From: Thermoflexibacter sp.
GTDB taxonomy: Bacteria > Bacteroidota > Bacteroidia > Cytophagales > Thermoflexibacteraceae
Assembly: GCA_025455345.1 (NCBI GenBank)
Contig: JALOMS010000282.1
Location: 1-6,488 of the forward strand
DNA: 6,488 nt
Reading direction: 5' to 3'
The notes under the pieces are model-generated. The model was not told the DNA's origin. It searched no databases and saw only the letters and a list, made by a program, of their open reading frames with translations. Both the position numbers and the translations under genes were made by a program. Position 1 is the first letter of the stretch. Every line of letters starts with the position of its first letter. Below, in pieces: positions 1-5,549 of this stretch.

Positions 1-708
1 TGTTAATTGATTGACCATTTCAAAAACTTCTTGCATTTCCTTCCAAAACTCACTATCCTTTTCTTTGGAAAAAGGAAAAGGCTTAGGTGCAGGGAACTGC
101 CCCACGGAATCCAATACCATTGTGCGGATAGTCCCCCAATAAGGTTCCATGGCATCTGCAAACTGTGGTGGCGTTGGTTTCCATTTGTCTGCGTCTTGTT
201 TTACAGTATATCTCATTCCTCTAATTTGCAAGTAGTTATCTTTTTTTGAATAAGTCAATACGTAATTGCCTATTTTTTCACCAAACTCAATAGAATTTGT
301 ATAGATATCAGCAGGCAAATTTTTAAATTTTTGATAGGTATTTTTTTCAAAGTCTTCGTATTTTTCCACAGAGAAGGTAAGGCTACGAGCCACTGTCATC
401 ATTGCCTTTATAGAAGCCAAAGTAAAATTATATTTTTTTCCAGACTCAGGCTGGGGTAGATTATCGAAGTCTTTTAACTGATTAGCAAGGCTTTGGTACT
501 GCGCCTGATTGGGAATAAAAGCCTCATAAGCGGCAATAGCCACATACACATACACCCTTGACGAAATCGGTGGTGAAAAAATATCATGGATGATTACCTC
601 TGTCATTTTTTCAAAACCCTGATGAAAAATCTCTGGTTCATCTATGGGGCTACTCTCCTTGGGCGCACAGCTAAGCGCAAGAAAGAAAAGCAAAAGAGTT
701 TTTTTCAT
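1..708 (-). CDS. Vanadium-dependent haloperoxidase / PAP2-family lipoprotein, N-terminal part (3' end outside window)
   Basis: The frame is open from an ATG at 708-706 to the left edge, giving 236 residues without a stop; the C-terminal part lies outside. The N-terminus (MKKTLLLFFLALSCAPKESS) is a short basic and hydrophobic signal followed by Cys14, consistent with a lipoprotein, although ALSC is not a perfect lipobox. The following segments resemble the N-terminal helical half of Bacteroidota vanadium-dependent haloperoxidase-like proteins: SRVYVYVAIAAYEAF (about residues 50-64), YQSLANQL, and KWKPTPPQFADAMEPYWGTI (about 177-196). In this family the vanadate/phosphate-binding Lys, Arg and His residues lie in the C-terminal half, so catalysis cannot be judged here. 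Known members oxidise halides with peroxide or act as PAP2 phosphatases. The protein is probably anchored in an envelope membrane. Its upstream region holds a cluster of repeated half-sites. Family assignment is fairly confident; the substrate is unknown. Confidence 0.75.
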   Translation of the reverse strand, partial: MKKTLLLFFLALSCAPKESSPIDEPEIFHQGFEKMTEVIIHDIFSPPISSRVYVYVAIAAYEAFIPNQAQYQSLANQLKDFDNLPQPESGKKYNFTLASIKAMMTVARSLTFSVEKYEDFEKNTYQKFKNLPADIYTNSIEFGEKIGNYVLTYSKKDNYLQIRGMRYTVKQDADKWKPTPPQFADAMEPYWGTIRTMVLDSVGQFPAPKPFPFSKEKDSEFWKEMQEVFEMVNQLT

Positions 709-763
709 ATTAGACAACTTGTTTGAATAAATATGTATTCTAAGGAATTAGGCGAAATTAACG

Positions 764-803
764 GACACCTTCAAAGTGTCAGTTAATTGACATTCAAAGT
801 GTT
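764..803. promoter_or_regulatory. Cluster of ACACTTTG-like half-sites and a 16-bp near-palindrome upstream of the haloperoxidase gene
   Basis: TTCAAAGTGT occurs twice in direct orientation (770-779 and 793-802, 23 bp apart). Between them TGTCAGTTAATTGACA (777-792) is a palindrome with one mismatched pair. GACAC (764-768) and GTGTC (776-780) form a further inverted pair. The cluster lies about 55-95 bp upstream of the minus-strand start at 708, where a regulator could bind. No clean TAnnTTTG box was found for this gene; TAATTTCG on the minus strand near 752-759 is one base off. The operator role is inference. Confidence 0.35.
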
Positions 804-840
804 ATTTTTGTAATATTTTACTTTAAATTTGTTCAATTAC

Positions 841-970
841 TAAGCCTGTTAGGGCTTAAATATTGGTAGAATATAGAAATCTCCACATTTTTAAGCCTCG
901 TAGAGGCGTAAGGTTGAACGCTATATGAGTTCATAATACTATGATTAACAACATTTCTACCAATATTTAA
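841..970. repeat. Palindromic intergenic element (REP/MITE-like) with 16-bp perfect inverted repeats
   Basis: Two perfect 16-bp arms, TTAAATATTGGTAGAA (856-871) and TTCTACCAATATTTAA (955-970), enclose about 83 bp. The left side begins with a hairpin TAAGCC/GGCTTA (841-846 with 853-858). The interior holds GCCTC-GTA-GAGGC (895-907). Several nested palindromes and no coding content fit a REP- or MITE-like dispersed element. From memory, TTGGTAGA next to small GC palindromes recurs in intergenic DNA of many Bacteroidota; this was not checked, and only one copy is present here. A 7-bp ACCAATA/TATTGGT pair (959-965 and 989-995) suggests the structured region may run slightly further right. Confidence 0.55.
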
Positions 971-1174
971 CAGCGCAATGCAATTGACTATTGGTGTTAT
1001 TTTAATTAGCAAGATATCTATTATAATTTGAGTAAACATTTTGCAAACATAGAAATATCATTTGCCAATACTTCTATATTTTTAGGACTTTTGCTTAGAG
1101 AAACTATCCGAAAAGTTAAGTTTTCATTATAAAGAGAAATTTCATAAAACACTTTAGATAATACAAAATTTCTT
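971..1174. other. Intergenic remainder before the STAND ATPase gene, no gene seen
   Basis: This is AT-rich sequence with no convincing ORF. The only structure seen is the TATTGGT copy at 989-995 and a weak inverted repeat GAAAA/TTTTC at 1110-1114 and 1121-1125. It carries the upstream part of the promoter of the next gene. Confidence 0.4.
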
Positions 1175-1182
1175 TACCTTTG
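1153..1182 (+). promoter_or_regulatory. Bacteroidota-type promoter of the STAND ATPase gene
   Basis: TACCTTTG at 1175-1182 matches the Bacteroidota -7 consensus TAnnTTTG exactly. A weak -33 element, TTTA (1153-1156), lies 18 bp upstream, one base off TTTG. The expected transcription start is a few bases after the box, about 1185-1189, which coincides with the ATG at 1186. The leader would then be absent or only one or two bases long. Confidence 0.55.
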
Positions 1183-1185
1183 GGT

Positions 1186-3285
1186 ATGGCTCGAAGAATT
1201 GCTGATATACTTGCAGGTGCGCGCAAACAATATTTTGTAGGGCGAGAGAAGGAATTATTAAATTTCAAAAAGTTAATTTCTTCTACTGAATTTCCCTACT
1301 TTTTGCTTTATCTCTATGGAATGGGGGGGCAGGGAAAGACAAGTTTGGTCAAAGAGATGATAGAGCTTTGTAAGCAATATGGGTTCGTACATCTTTATTT
1401 GGATGCGCGAGATATTAATGCGAATCCTCATAGTTTTAAAGAAATACTTTATCAAATCTTGGGGTTGGAAACCAATCAAGACCTTTTCGAATTCTTTGAG
1501 CATAACCCAAACAAAGTCATTATTTTCATAGACACCTACGAAAAGTTTAGCCCTATTGACGATTGGCTAAGACAAGATTTTCTTCCATTATTGCCTGATA
1601 ATGTGCTTACTGTCATTAGTGGACGCATAGCTCCCTCGGCTCGATGGTTAGCTGACTCGGCATGGCAACAACTCATGAAAACCGTAGAATTACGCAATCT
1701 TAGCCCCATAGAAAGTAAGGAATATTTGGAAAAACGTCAGATTCCTATTGCACTACATACTAAAATGATGGATTTTACCCATGGGCACCCTCTTGCGCTT
1801 TCCGTAGTGGCTGATACTTACAATCAATCTCCACAGAAGGATTTTCGTCCAGAAGAATCTCCTGACATCATTCGCACTTTATTGGAACATTTTGTTCAGA
1901 AAACACCAAGTCCCGCTCATCGCGCTACTTTAGAAATCTGTGGATTGGTACATATCACTACGGAATCTTTAATTTCAAAAGTGCTTGATTTTGAAGATGT
2001 AAGCGAATTATTTGAATGGTTACAATCGCTTTCTTTTGTCGAGAGCAATAAGTTTGGTGTATATCCACATGACCTTGCAAGAGAGGCTCTTTGTGCAGAC
2101 TTGAGATGGAGAAATCCTGATTGGCATACAGAACTCCACAAAAGGATTAGACTTTATTACAAAGACCGTTTTGAAAAATCTACTGGAGAAGCACAGTTTC
2201 GGGCATTATTTGGTTTAAATTATCTACACAGAAATCACCCCTTAGTACGCCCATATTTTGATTGGCAGGAAACAGGCACTTATTGGCTTGATTTTGCCAA
2301 AAATGGAGATATGCCTTTTTTACAAATGATGACTGCAAAGAATGAGGGCGAAAATGCAGTAAAAATCTTGGACTTTTGGGCAAATAGAAATGAAGCACAA
2401 ATCTGGGTGTTTCGAGACATAGAAAAAATTCCCAAAGGATATGTATTGAAAATCAATTTGAATGAAATCAATCCAGAAGAAAAAATACCAGATACTGCCG
2501 TCCAAAAAGTAATTAGGCACGCATCTAAAAACTTACATCTGCGAAAAGGTGAAATTTGTACCTTGTTTAGGTCTTGGATGGCAGAAGATACGTATCAAGC
2601 CGTTTCTAATCTTCAGAGTAGTATTTTTCTTTCTATTGTGCAATATTATCTCACTACGCCAAGTCTTGCTGTTACTATGCTTGCCTGTACTTATCCTGAA
2701 TTTTGGAAAAGTGTGCTTAATTATGCTGATTTAGAATGGCTACAAGAGCTTGATTTTCAGGTAGAAAATCAAGGTAAAAAAATGAATATTGGTTGGTATC
2801 TCCACGATTGGCGCAAGACTCCTCCTGCGGCTTGGTTAGTGCTATTAGGACAGAGAGAATTAGATACTTCCGAGCAGGTGAGTGTGCAAGAAAAGCCCCA
2901 ACTCCAACTGATGGTGCTAAGTGAGGAAGAGTTTTTGGACAGTATTTACAATGCGCTCAAGGATTTTTATAATTACAATAGATTGGTAGAGAATCCTTTG
3001 GCGCGCTCCAAGTTTGTTGTGAATGCTTTAGAGCCTGACGCTCCTGAAGATGAGCGAGTGAGCAAACTCAAAGAAAAGCTACAATTGGCTATCAAAAAAA
3101 TAGAAATCTCACCCAGAGATGAAAAGTTTTATAGAGTGCTTTATCGCACTTTTATCAATGTAGCAGGCAGTCAAGAACAAACAGCAGATTTCTTAAATAT
3201 ACCTTTTAGCACCTATCGCCGCTATCTCAAGAAAGGCATACAGTTAGTTACAGAAATACTTTGGAATGAAGAAGTAGAGCGTTAA
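1186..3285 (+). CDS. STAND-type P-loop ATPase with C-terminal helix-turn-helix domain
   Basis: This is a 699-residue protein numbered from the ATG at 1186; a TTG six bases upstream would lie inside the promoter box. FVGREKEL (residues 17-24) precedes a Walker A motif GMGGQGKT (45-52). Walker B is VIIFID followed by TYE (111-119), with LTVISGR (141-147) as a sensor-like strand. GHPLAL (200-205) is the conserved motif after the NTPase core in STAND proteins. The middle region carries FRSWM (461-465) and HDWR (540-543). NPLARSKFV (603-611) precedes a helix-turn-helix, about 660-690, containing IPFSTYRRYLKKG. As I recall, the same order of motifs occurs in ATP-binding proteins of Actinobacteria and Cyanobacteria, where the middle may be acetyltransferase-like; that fold is inference. 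STAND proteins are ligand-triggered switches; the trigger and output are unknown here. It is transcribed alone and ends 2 nt from the convergent paiB-like gene. A defence or regulatory role is possible but unsupported by neighbours. Confidence 0.85.
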   Translation: MARRIADILAGARKQYFVGREKELLNFKKLISSTEFPYFLLYLYGMGGQGKTSLVKEMIELCKQYGFVHLYLDARDINANPHSFKEILYQILGLETNQDLFEFFEHNPNKVIIFIDTYEKFSPIDDWLRQDFLPLLPDNVLTVISGRIAPSARWLADSAWQQLMKTVELRNLSPIESKEYLEKRQIPIALHTKMMDFTHGHPLALSVVADTYNQSPQKDFRPEESPDIIRTLLEHFVQKTPSPAHRATLEICGLVHITTESLISKVLDFEDVSELFEWLQSLSFVESNKFGVYPHDLAREALCADLRWRNPDWHTELHKRIRLYYKDRFEKSTGEAQFRALFGLNYLHRNHPLVRPYFDWQETGTYWLDFAKNGDMPFLQMMTAKNEGENAVKILDFWANRNEAQIWVFRDIEKIPKGYVLKINLNEINPEEKIPDTAVQKVIRHASKNLHLRKGEICTLFRSWMAEDTYQAVSNLQSSIFLSIVQYYLTTPSLAVTMLACTYPEFWKSVLNYADLEWLQELDFQVENQGKKMNIGWYLHDWRKTPPAAWLVLLGQRELDTSEQVSVQEKPQLQLMVLSEEEFLDSIYNALKDFYNYNRLVENPLARSKFVVNALEPDAPEDERVSKLKEKLQLAIKKIEISPRDEKFYRVLYRTFINVAGSQEQTADFLNIPFSTYRRYLKKGIQLVTEILWNEEVER

Positions 3286-3287
3286 GT

Positions 3288-3902
3288 TTATCTATGTTTT
3301 CTCATTTCCTCTGCCACAATAAGCGAATTTTCATCTCCTCTTTTTTCCAATTCTTTAATGATATTTTCATGATTAGTGTCATCTCTATTTTGGGAAAGTT
3401 TGTACTTTGCTTGTATCTCTTCTATTTCTATTTCAAACCCTACAATGCCTCGCATTTCTCTCTCCAAATATTTTTTCGACATATTTTCTACGGAAATAGG
3501 CTTTTCAGAAGATTGTTCATACTTATCTACTAATTTTCTCAGCGAATTGAGGAGTTGTTCTCCCTCTATGATTTTGATTTTTCCATAAACATGTACAGCA
3601 ATATAATTCCAAGTTGGTACGTTTTCGTGGTCATACCAAGAAGAAGAAATGTAGGTATGCGCTCCCGAAAAAATAGCTAAAACGGAGTCATTGTTTTCAA
3701 ATGCCTTCCATTGAAAGTTTCCTCTCGAAATATGCCCATGCAGTACGTCTTTGCCGTTTTTATCTTGGCTAATTTCCAAAGGGATATGTGTAGCCCACAA
3801 CTTTCCAGCTACTTGGTTCACCAAAATACCAAAACTATGCCGCTCGATAAATTTGCGAACCTCCTCGATGTCCTCATTTTTGTAATAGTTAGGAATATAC
3901 AT
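3288..3902 (-). CDS. paiB: PaiB-family FMN-binding negative transcriptional regulator
   Basis: This 204-residue protein is close to the usual length of the PaiB family and starts with the typical MYIPNYY. Family signatures are present in order: FGILV and WATHIPLE (24-43), GHISRGNFQW (56-65), FSGAHTYISSSWY (78-90), VPTWNYIAVHVYG (95-107) and GFEIEIEEIQAKYKLSQNR (155-173). The fold is a split-barrel, flavin-reductase-like FMN-binding domain. In Bacillus subtilis, PaiB was described with the acetyltransferase PaiA as a repressor of sporulation and protease genes. No paiA is seen here, and in this organism a flavin-dependent or polyamine-related role is equally possible. The ATG at 3902 is 14 nt after the rsmE stop, so the two genes are probably co-transcribed. 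The C-terminus is charged and ends EEMRKHR. Its stop is 2 nt from the stop of the convergent ATPase gene. Family assignment is firm; the regulatory function is transferred. Confidence 0.88.
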   Translation of the reverse strand: MYIPNYYKNEDIEEVRKFIERHSFGILVNQVAGKLWATHIPLEISQDKNGKDVLHGHISRGNFQWKAFENNDSVLAIFSGAHTYISSSWYDHENVPTWNYIAVHVYGKIKIIEGEQLLNSLRKLVDKYEQSSEKPISVENMSKKYLEREMRGIVGFEIEIEEIQAKYKLSQNRDDTNHENIIKELEKRGDENSLIVAEEMRKHR

Positions 3903-3916
3903 ATAAAATTGCTAAG

Positions 3917-4621
3917 TTATTGATTAATAATATTTATAGTGCAACAGGCTACCAAACCTGCTGTTTCTGTACGAAGGCGATTTTTGCCTAAACTTACCTT
4001 TTGAAAACCATTTTCTAAAGCCATTACTAATTCCTCCTTGCTAAAATCCCCTTCTGGTCCTATCAATACACAGTAGTTTTGCAAAGGATTGACTATTTTA
4101 GAAAGTATTTGGGTGTTTTCATTGTCCACATAAGCAATAAATCTTTGATTTTCTCGTACTTGACTAATAAACTTTTTGAAATCCATAGGAGGATTGATTT
4201 TAGGTAGCCATGTTTGTAGGGATTGCTTTAAAGCTGTAATTGCTTTTTTTTCAACTCTTTCTATGTTAAAATGACTTCGTTCTGTGTATTGGGTAAGGAC
4301 AAATGATATTTCATCTATCCCCATTTCCATACATTTTTCCACTAACCATTCTATACGTTCAGCATTTTTGGTTGGGGCGATTGCCAAATGCAAGTAAAAA
4401 TCTCTATTCTTCTTTATATGCTGAAAATCAACAATTTGAATCTCGCACTTTTTAGGGTGTGCCAATATAATTTGCGTTTTTACCAAATCTCCTTTCCCAT
4501 TGGTGAGGTAAATAAAATCACCTTTTACTAATCGCAAAACCTTGATACAGTGCTTAGATTCTTCTTCATCTAAGCTAAGACTGCCTTCTGTTGTTATTTC
4601 CTTTTTAAAAAATAAAAGCAT
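3917..4621 (-). CDS. rsmE: 16S rRNA (uracil1498-N3)-methyltransferase RsmE
   Basis: RsmE methylates N3 of U1498 in helix 44 of 16S rRNA using S-adenosylmethionine, acting in the cytoplasm on the assembled 30S subunit. The protein is 234 residues, normal for the family. The N-terminal PUA-like domain (about 1-70) contains ESKHCIKVLRLVKGD (21-35). The SPOUT methyltransferase domain follows, with EKCMEMGIDEISFV (95-108) and ALKQSLQTWLPKI (130-142). The trefoil-knot SAM-binding motifs are LIGPEGDFS (186-194) and SLGKNRLRTETAG (210-222). The start at 4621 gives the usual MxLF N-terminus, and no in-frame upstream ATG with family similarity is seen. It appears to lead an operon with the paiB-like gene, 14 nt downstream. 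No good -7 box was found immediately upstream; the best candidate promoter is at 4892-4899, before a small ORF. Confidence 0.95.
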   Translation of the reverse strand: MLLFFKKEITTEGSLSLDEEESKHCIKVLRLVKGDFIYLTNGKGDLVKTQIILAHPKKCEIQIVDFQHIKKNRDFYLHLAIAPTKNAERIEWLVEKCMEMGIDEISFVLTQYTERSHFNIERVEKKAITALKQSLQTWLPKINPPMDFKKFISQVRENQRFIAYVDNENTQILSKIVNPLQNYCVLIGPEGDFSKEELVMALENGFQKVSLGKNRLRTETAGLVACCTINIINQ

Positions 4622-4727
4622 GGTAATGAGGTAGTTAAAAAAATAAAAGGAAAGTAAAAGAATTTTTTTGTAAAATATGTTTTCATTTATTTAGTTTATT
4701 ATCAATGACTTAAAAATTTTAATTGTA
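4622..4727 (-). other. AT-rich leader region before rsmE
   Basis: This stretch is very AT-rich with several A/T runs and no ORF. TACTTTCC on the minus strand, around 4650-4657, is a two-base mismatch to the -7 consensus and has no -33 partner, so a promoter here is doubtful. No riboswitch-like structure was recognised. Confidence 0.3.
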
Positions 4728-4877
4728 TCAACATAAACAATTGTTCTTTGTATTAAAGTTTCTGATTGACTTAGTACATGTGCAAAAATAACCGCCGTAG
4801 CGACGTTCGCCCCAACCCCAGCCCTTCAGTGGAGATTTAATTTGCTTGAAAGTCGTTTTTTCAGCTACTGCTTGCAT
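4728..4877 (-). CDS. Possible small ORF, 49 residues, GG motif and Cys-containing C-terminus
   Basis: ATG at 4877-4875 to TGA at 4730-4728 encodes 49 residues. The middle reads KGWGWGERRYGG, followed by a 20-residue tail that starts YFCTCTKS and ends NNCLC, with four cysteines in all. I do not recognise a family. In favour of expression, an exact TAnnTTTG box (4892-4899) sits 14 bp upstream of the ATG, and AGGAA lies just before it. The core of the ORF (about 4791-4834) is roughly two-thirds G+C in a strongly AT-rich window. A Gly-Gly followed by a short CTCT-containing tail resembles precursors of Bacteroidota ribosomal peptides, but the leader does not look typical and no modification or export genes are in the window. 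It may instead be a non-coding RNA, a gene remnant or chance. The stop is 106 nt before rsmE. Confidence 0.3.
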   Translation of the reverse strand: MQAVAEKTTFKQIKSPLKGWGWGERRYGGYFCTCTKSIRNFNTKNNCLC

Positions 4878-4891
4878 TTCCTATTTTTCTG

Positions 4892-4899
4892 CAAAATTA
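4892..4899 (-). promoter_or_regulatory. Candidate -7 box TAATTTTG upstream of the small ORF and rsmE
   Basis: The minus strand reads TAATTTTGC, matching TAnnTTTG exactly. A transcription start near 4885-4888 would give a leader of about ten bases before the small ORF at 4877. The transcript could continue into rsmE and paiB. No TTG was found at the expected -33 spacing; a perfect inverted repeat (4925-4954) lies just upstream. Confidence 0.4.
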
Positions 4900-4924
4900 T
4901 AAAAGTGTAATGAAAGCTACCTAT

Positions 4925-4954
4925 TCATAATTGCTAATTGGGTTGCAATTATGA
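4925..4954. repeat. 10-bp-stem hairpin / inverted repeat between the TonB-domain gene and the small ORF
   Basis: TCATAATTGC (4925-4934) and GCAATTATGA (4945-4954) are perfect inverted repeats around a 10-base loop. The repeat lies about 40 bp after the stop of the TonB-domain gene and just upstream of the -7 box at 4892-4899. It could end the upstream transcript, but no U-run follows it on the minus strand, so an intrinsic terminator is not established. An operator for the downstream promoter is the alternative. Confidence 0.45.
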
Positions 4955-4994
4955 TGATTTTAGGTAAAATATCAGCAAGATGTTTGCTACTAAT

Positions 4995-5480
4995 TCATAA
5001 CCTAAAAATAATTGGAAGTACCATTCTTTGTTTGACCAATTTGCCTCTTTGTTTGGCAGGTTTCCACGCAGGTGCATTTTTCATCAATCGTTCCGCTTCT
5101 TCATCACAGCCCGCGCCTATGCCTTTTACTACTTTGATGTCGGAAAGACTACCATCAGTATTCACTATAAACTGTATATAAACCCTGCCCTCTACTTTAT
5201 TCTTTTTGGCAAGTTTGGGATATTTCAAATTTTTATTAATGTAGTCATAAAAAGATATAATACCACCATGTGGCTCTGCATTTTCCTCTGCTACTGTAAA
5301 AATATTTTCTTCAGAAGATTTGATAGAATCTACCTTTTGTAATGGTTTTTCTTTGACTTTGGGGGTGTCTAAACTGACCGTTCGGAGTTTATGTATAGTT
5401 GTCGTTATCAAATAATTTTTGGCAAATAGTGAAGAATTTGCCAATAAAAGTATGACTATCAAATACTTAAAAGGTTTCAT
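4995..5480 (-). CDS. Small exported protein with TonB C-terminal domain
   Basis: This is a 161-residue protein from the ATG at 5480. Residues 1-20 (MKPFKYLIVILLLANSSLFA) form a signal peptide or membrane anchor. A short charged linker follows, then IFTVAEENAEPHGG (60-73) and a TonB C-terminal domain (about 75-160) with YINKNLKYPKLAKK, VYIQFIVNTDGS, GIGAGCDEEAERLM (120-133) and the final strand PIIFRL. TonB couples inner-membrane proton-motive force to outer-membrane transporters, but Bacteroidota encode many small TonB-domain proteins of unknown role. This one has a very short linker and is probably not the energising TonB. An in-frame ATG at 5540 would add 20 residues, but a consensus promoter lies between it and 5480, so the shorter start is preferred. 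It follows the DUF4419-TonB gene by 69 bp and shares a nearly identical core with it. Confidence 0.85.
   Translation of the reverse strand: MKPFKYLIVILLLANSSLFAKNYLITTTIHKLRTVSLDTPKVKEKPLQKVDSIKSSEENIFTVAEENAEPHGGIISFYDYINKNLKYPKLAKKNKVEGRVYIQFIVNTDGSLSDIKVVKGIGAGCDEEAERLMKNAPAWKPAKQRGKLVKQRMVLPIIFRL
5063..5215 (-). repeat. Near-identical TonB-domain core, copy 1
   Basis: This 153-bp block aligns without gaps to 5618-5770 (constant offset 555). By eye there are 4 mismatches: near 5115, 5142, 5172 and 5185. Three are synonymous and one changes Arg to Lys. The flanks are far more diverged, roughly two-thirds identical by eye. Confidence 0.85.
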
Positions 5481-5503
5481 TTTGAATGAGTTTAATTTTT
5501 GTA

Positions 5504-5534
5504 CAAATTTATCAAACAAATCGTAGAATACCAA
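5504..5534 (-). promoter_or_regulatory. Bacteroidota-type promoter of the small TonB-domain gene
   Basis: On the minus strand a TTG (5534-5532) is followed by 20 bp and then TAAATTTG (5511-5504). This fits the Bacteroidota pattern of a -33 TTG and a -7 TAnnTTTG. The transcription start would be near 5498, about 18 bases before the ATG at 5480. This gives the gene its own promoter and argues against translation from 5540. Confidence 0.6.
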
Positions 5535-5549
5535 TACCATACACTCACT

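Noticed and set aside
7..249. Plus-strand 80-residue ORF
   Set aside because: It lies antisense to the haloperoxidase-family gene, has low-complexity hydrophobic content and no recognisable motif.
841..970. CRISPR array or tRNA in the palindromic region
   Set aside because: There are no regularly spaced direct repeats and no tRNA-like T-arm; the structure is inverted rather than direct.
833..1039. Minus-strand 68-residue ORF
   Set aside because: It runs through the palindromic repeat element, so its codons are explained by the inverted repeats; no family resemblance or promoter.
1180..1185. TTG at 1180 as start of the STAND ATPase
   Set aside because: It falls inside the TACCTTTG promoter box, and an ATG follows six bases later.
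1273..2734. Several 60-76-residue ORFs within the STAND ATPase gene
   Set aside because: All overlap a well-supported long coding frame and show no motifs.
3294..3923. Plus-strand ORFs opposite the paiB-like gene
   Set aside because: They are antisense to a confidently recognised family member and rich in Phe/Ile/Ser, as expected for a reverse-strand shadow.
4785..4840. tRNA or known riboswitch in the GC-rich patch
   Set aside because: No acceptor stem, T-loop consensus or familiar riboswitch core could be seen.
4951..5342. Plus-strand ORFs opposite the TonB-domain genes (also 5499-5699)
   Set aside because: They are antisense shadows; their similarity to each other reflects the duplicated TonB core.
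5481..5540. ATG at 5540 as start of the small TonB-domain gene
   Set aside because: A consensus promoter (5504-5534) lies between this ATG and the one at 5480, and the 5480 start gives a clean signal peptide.
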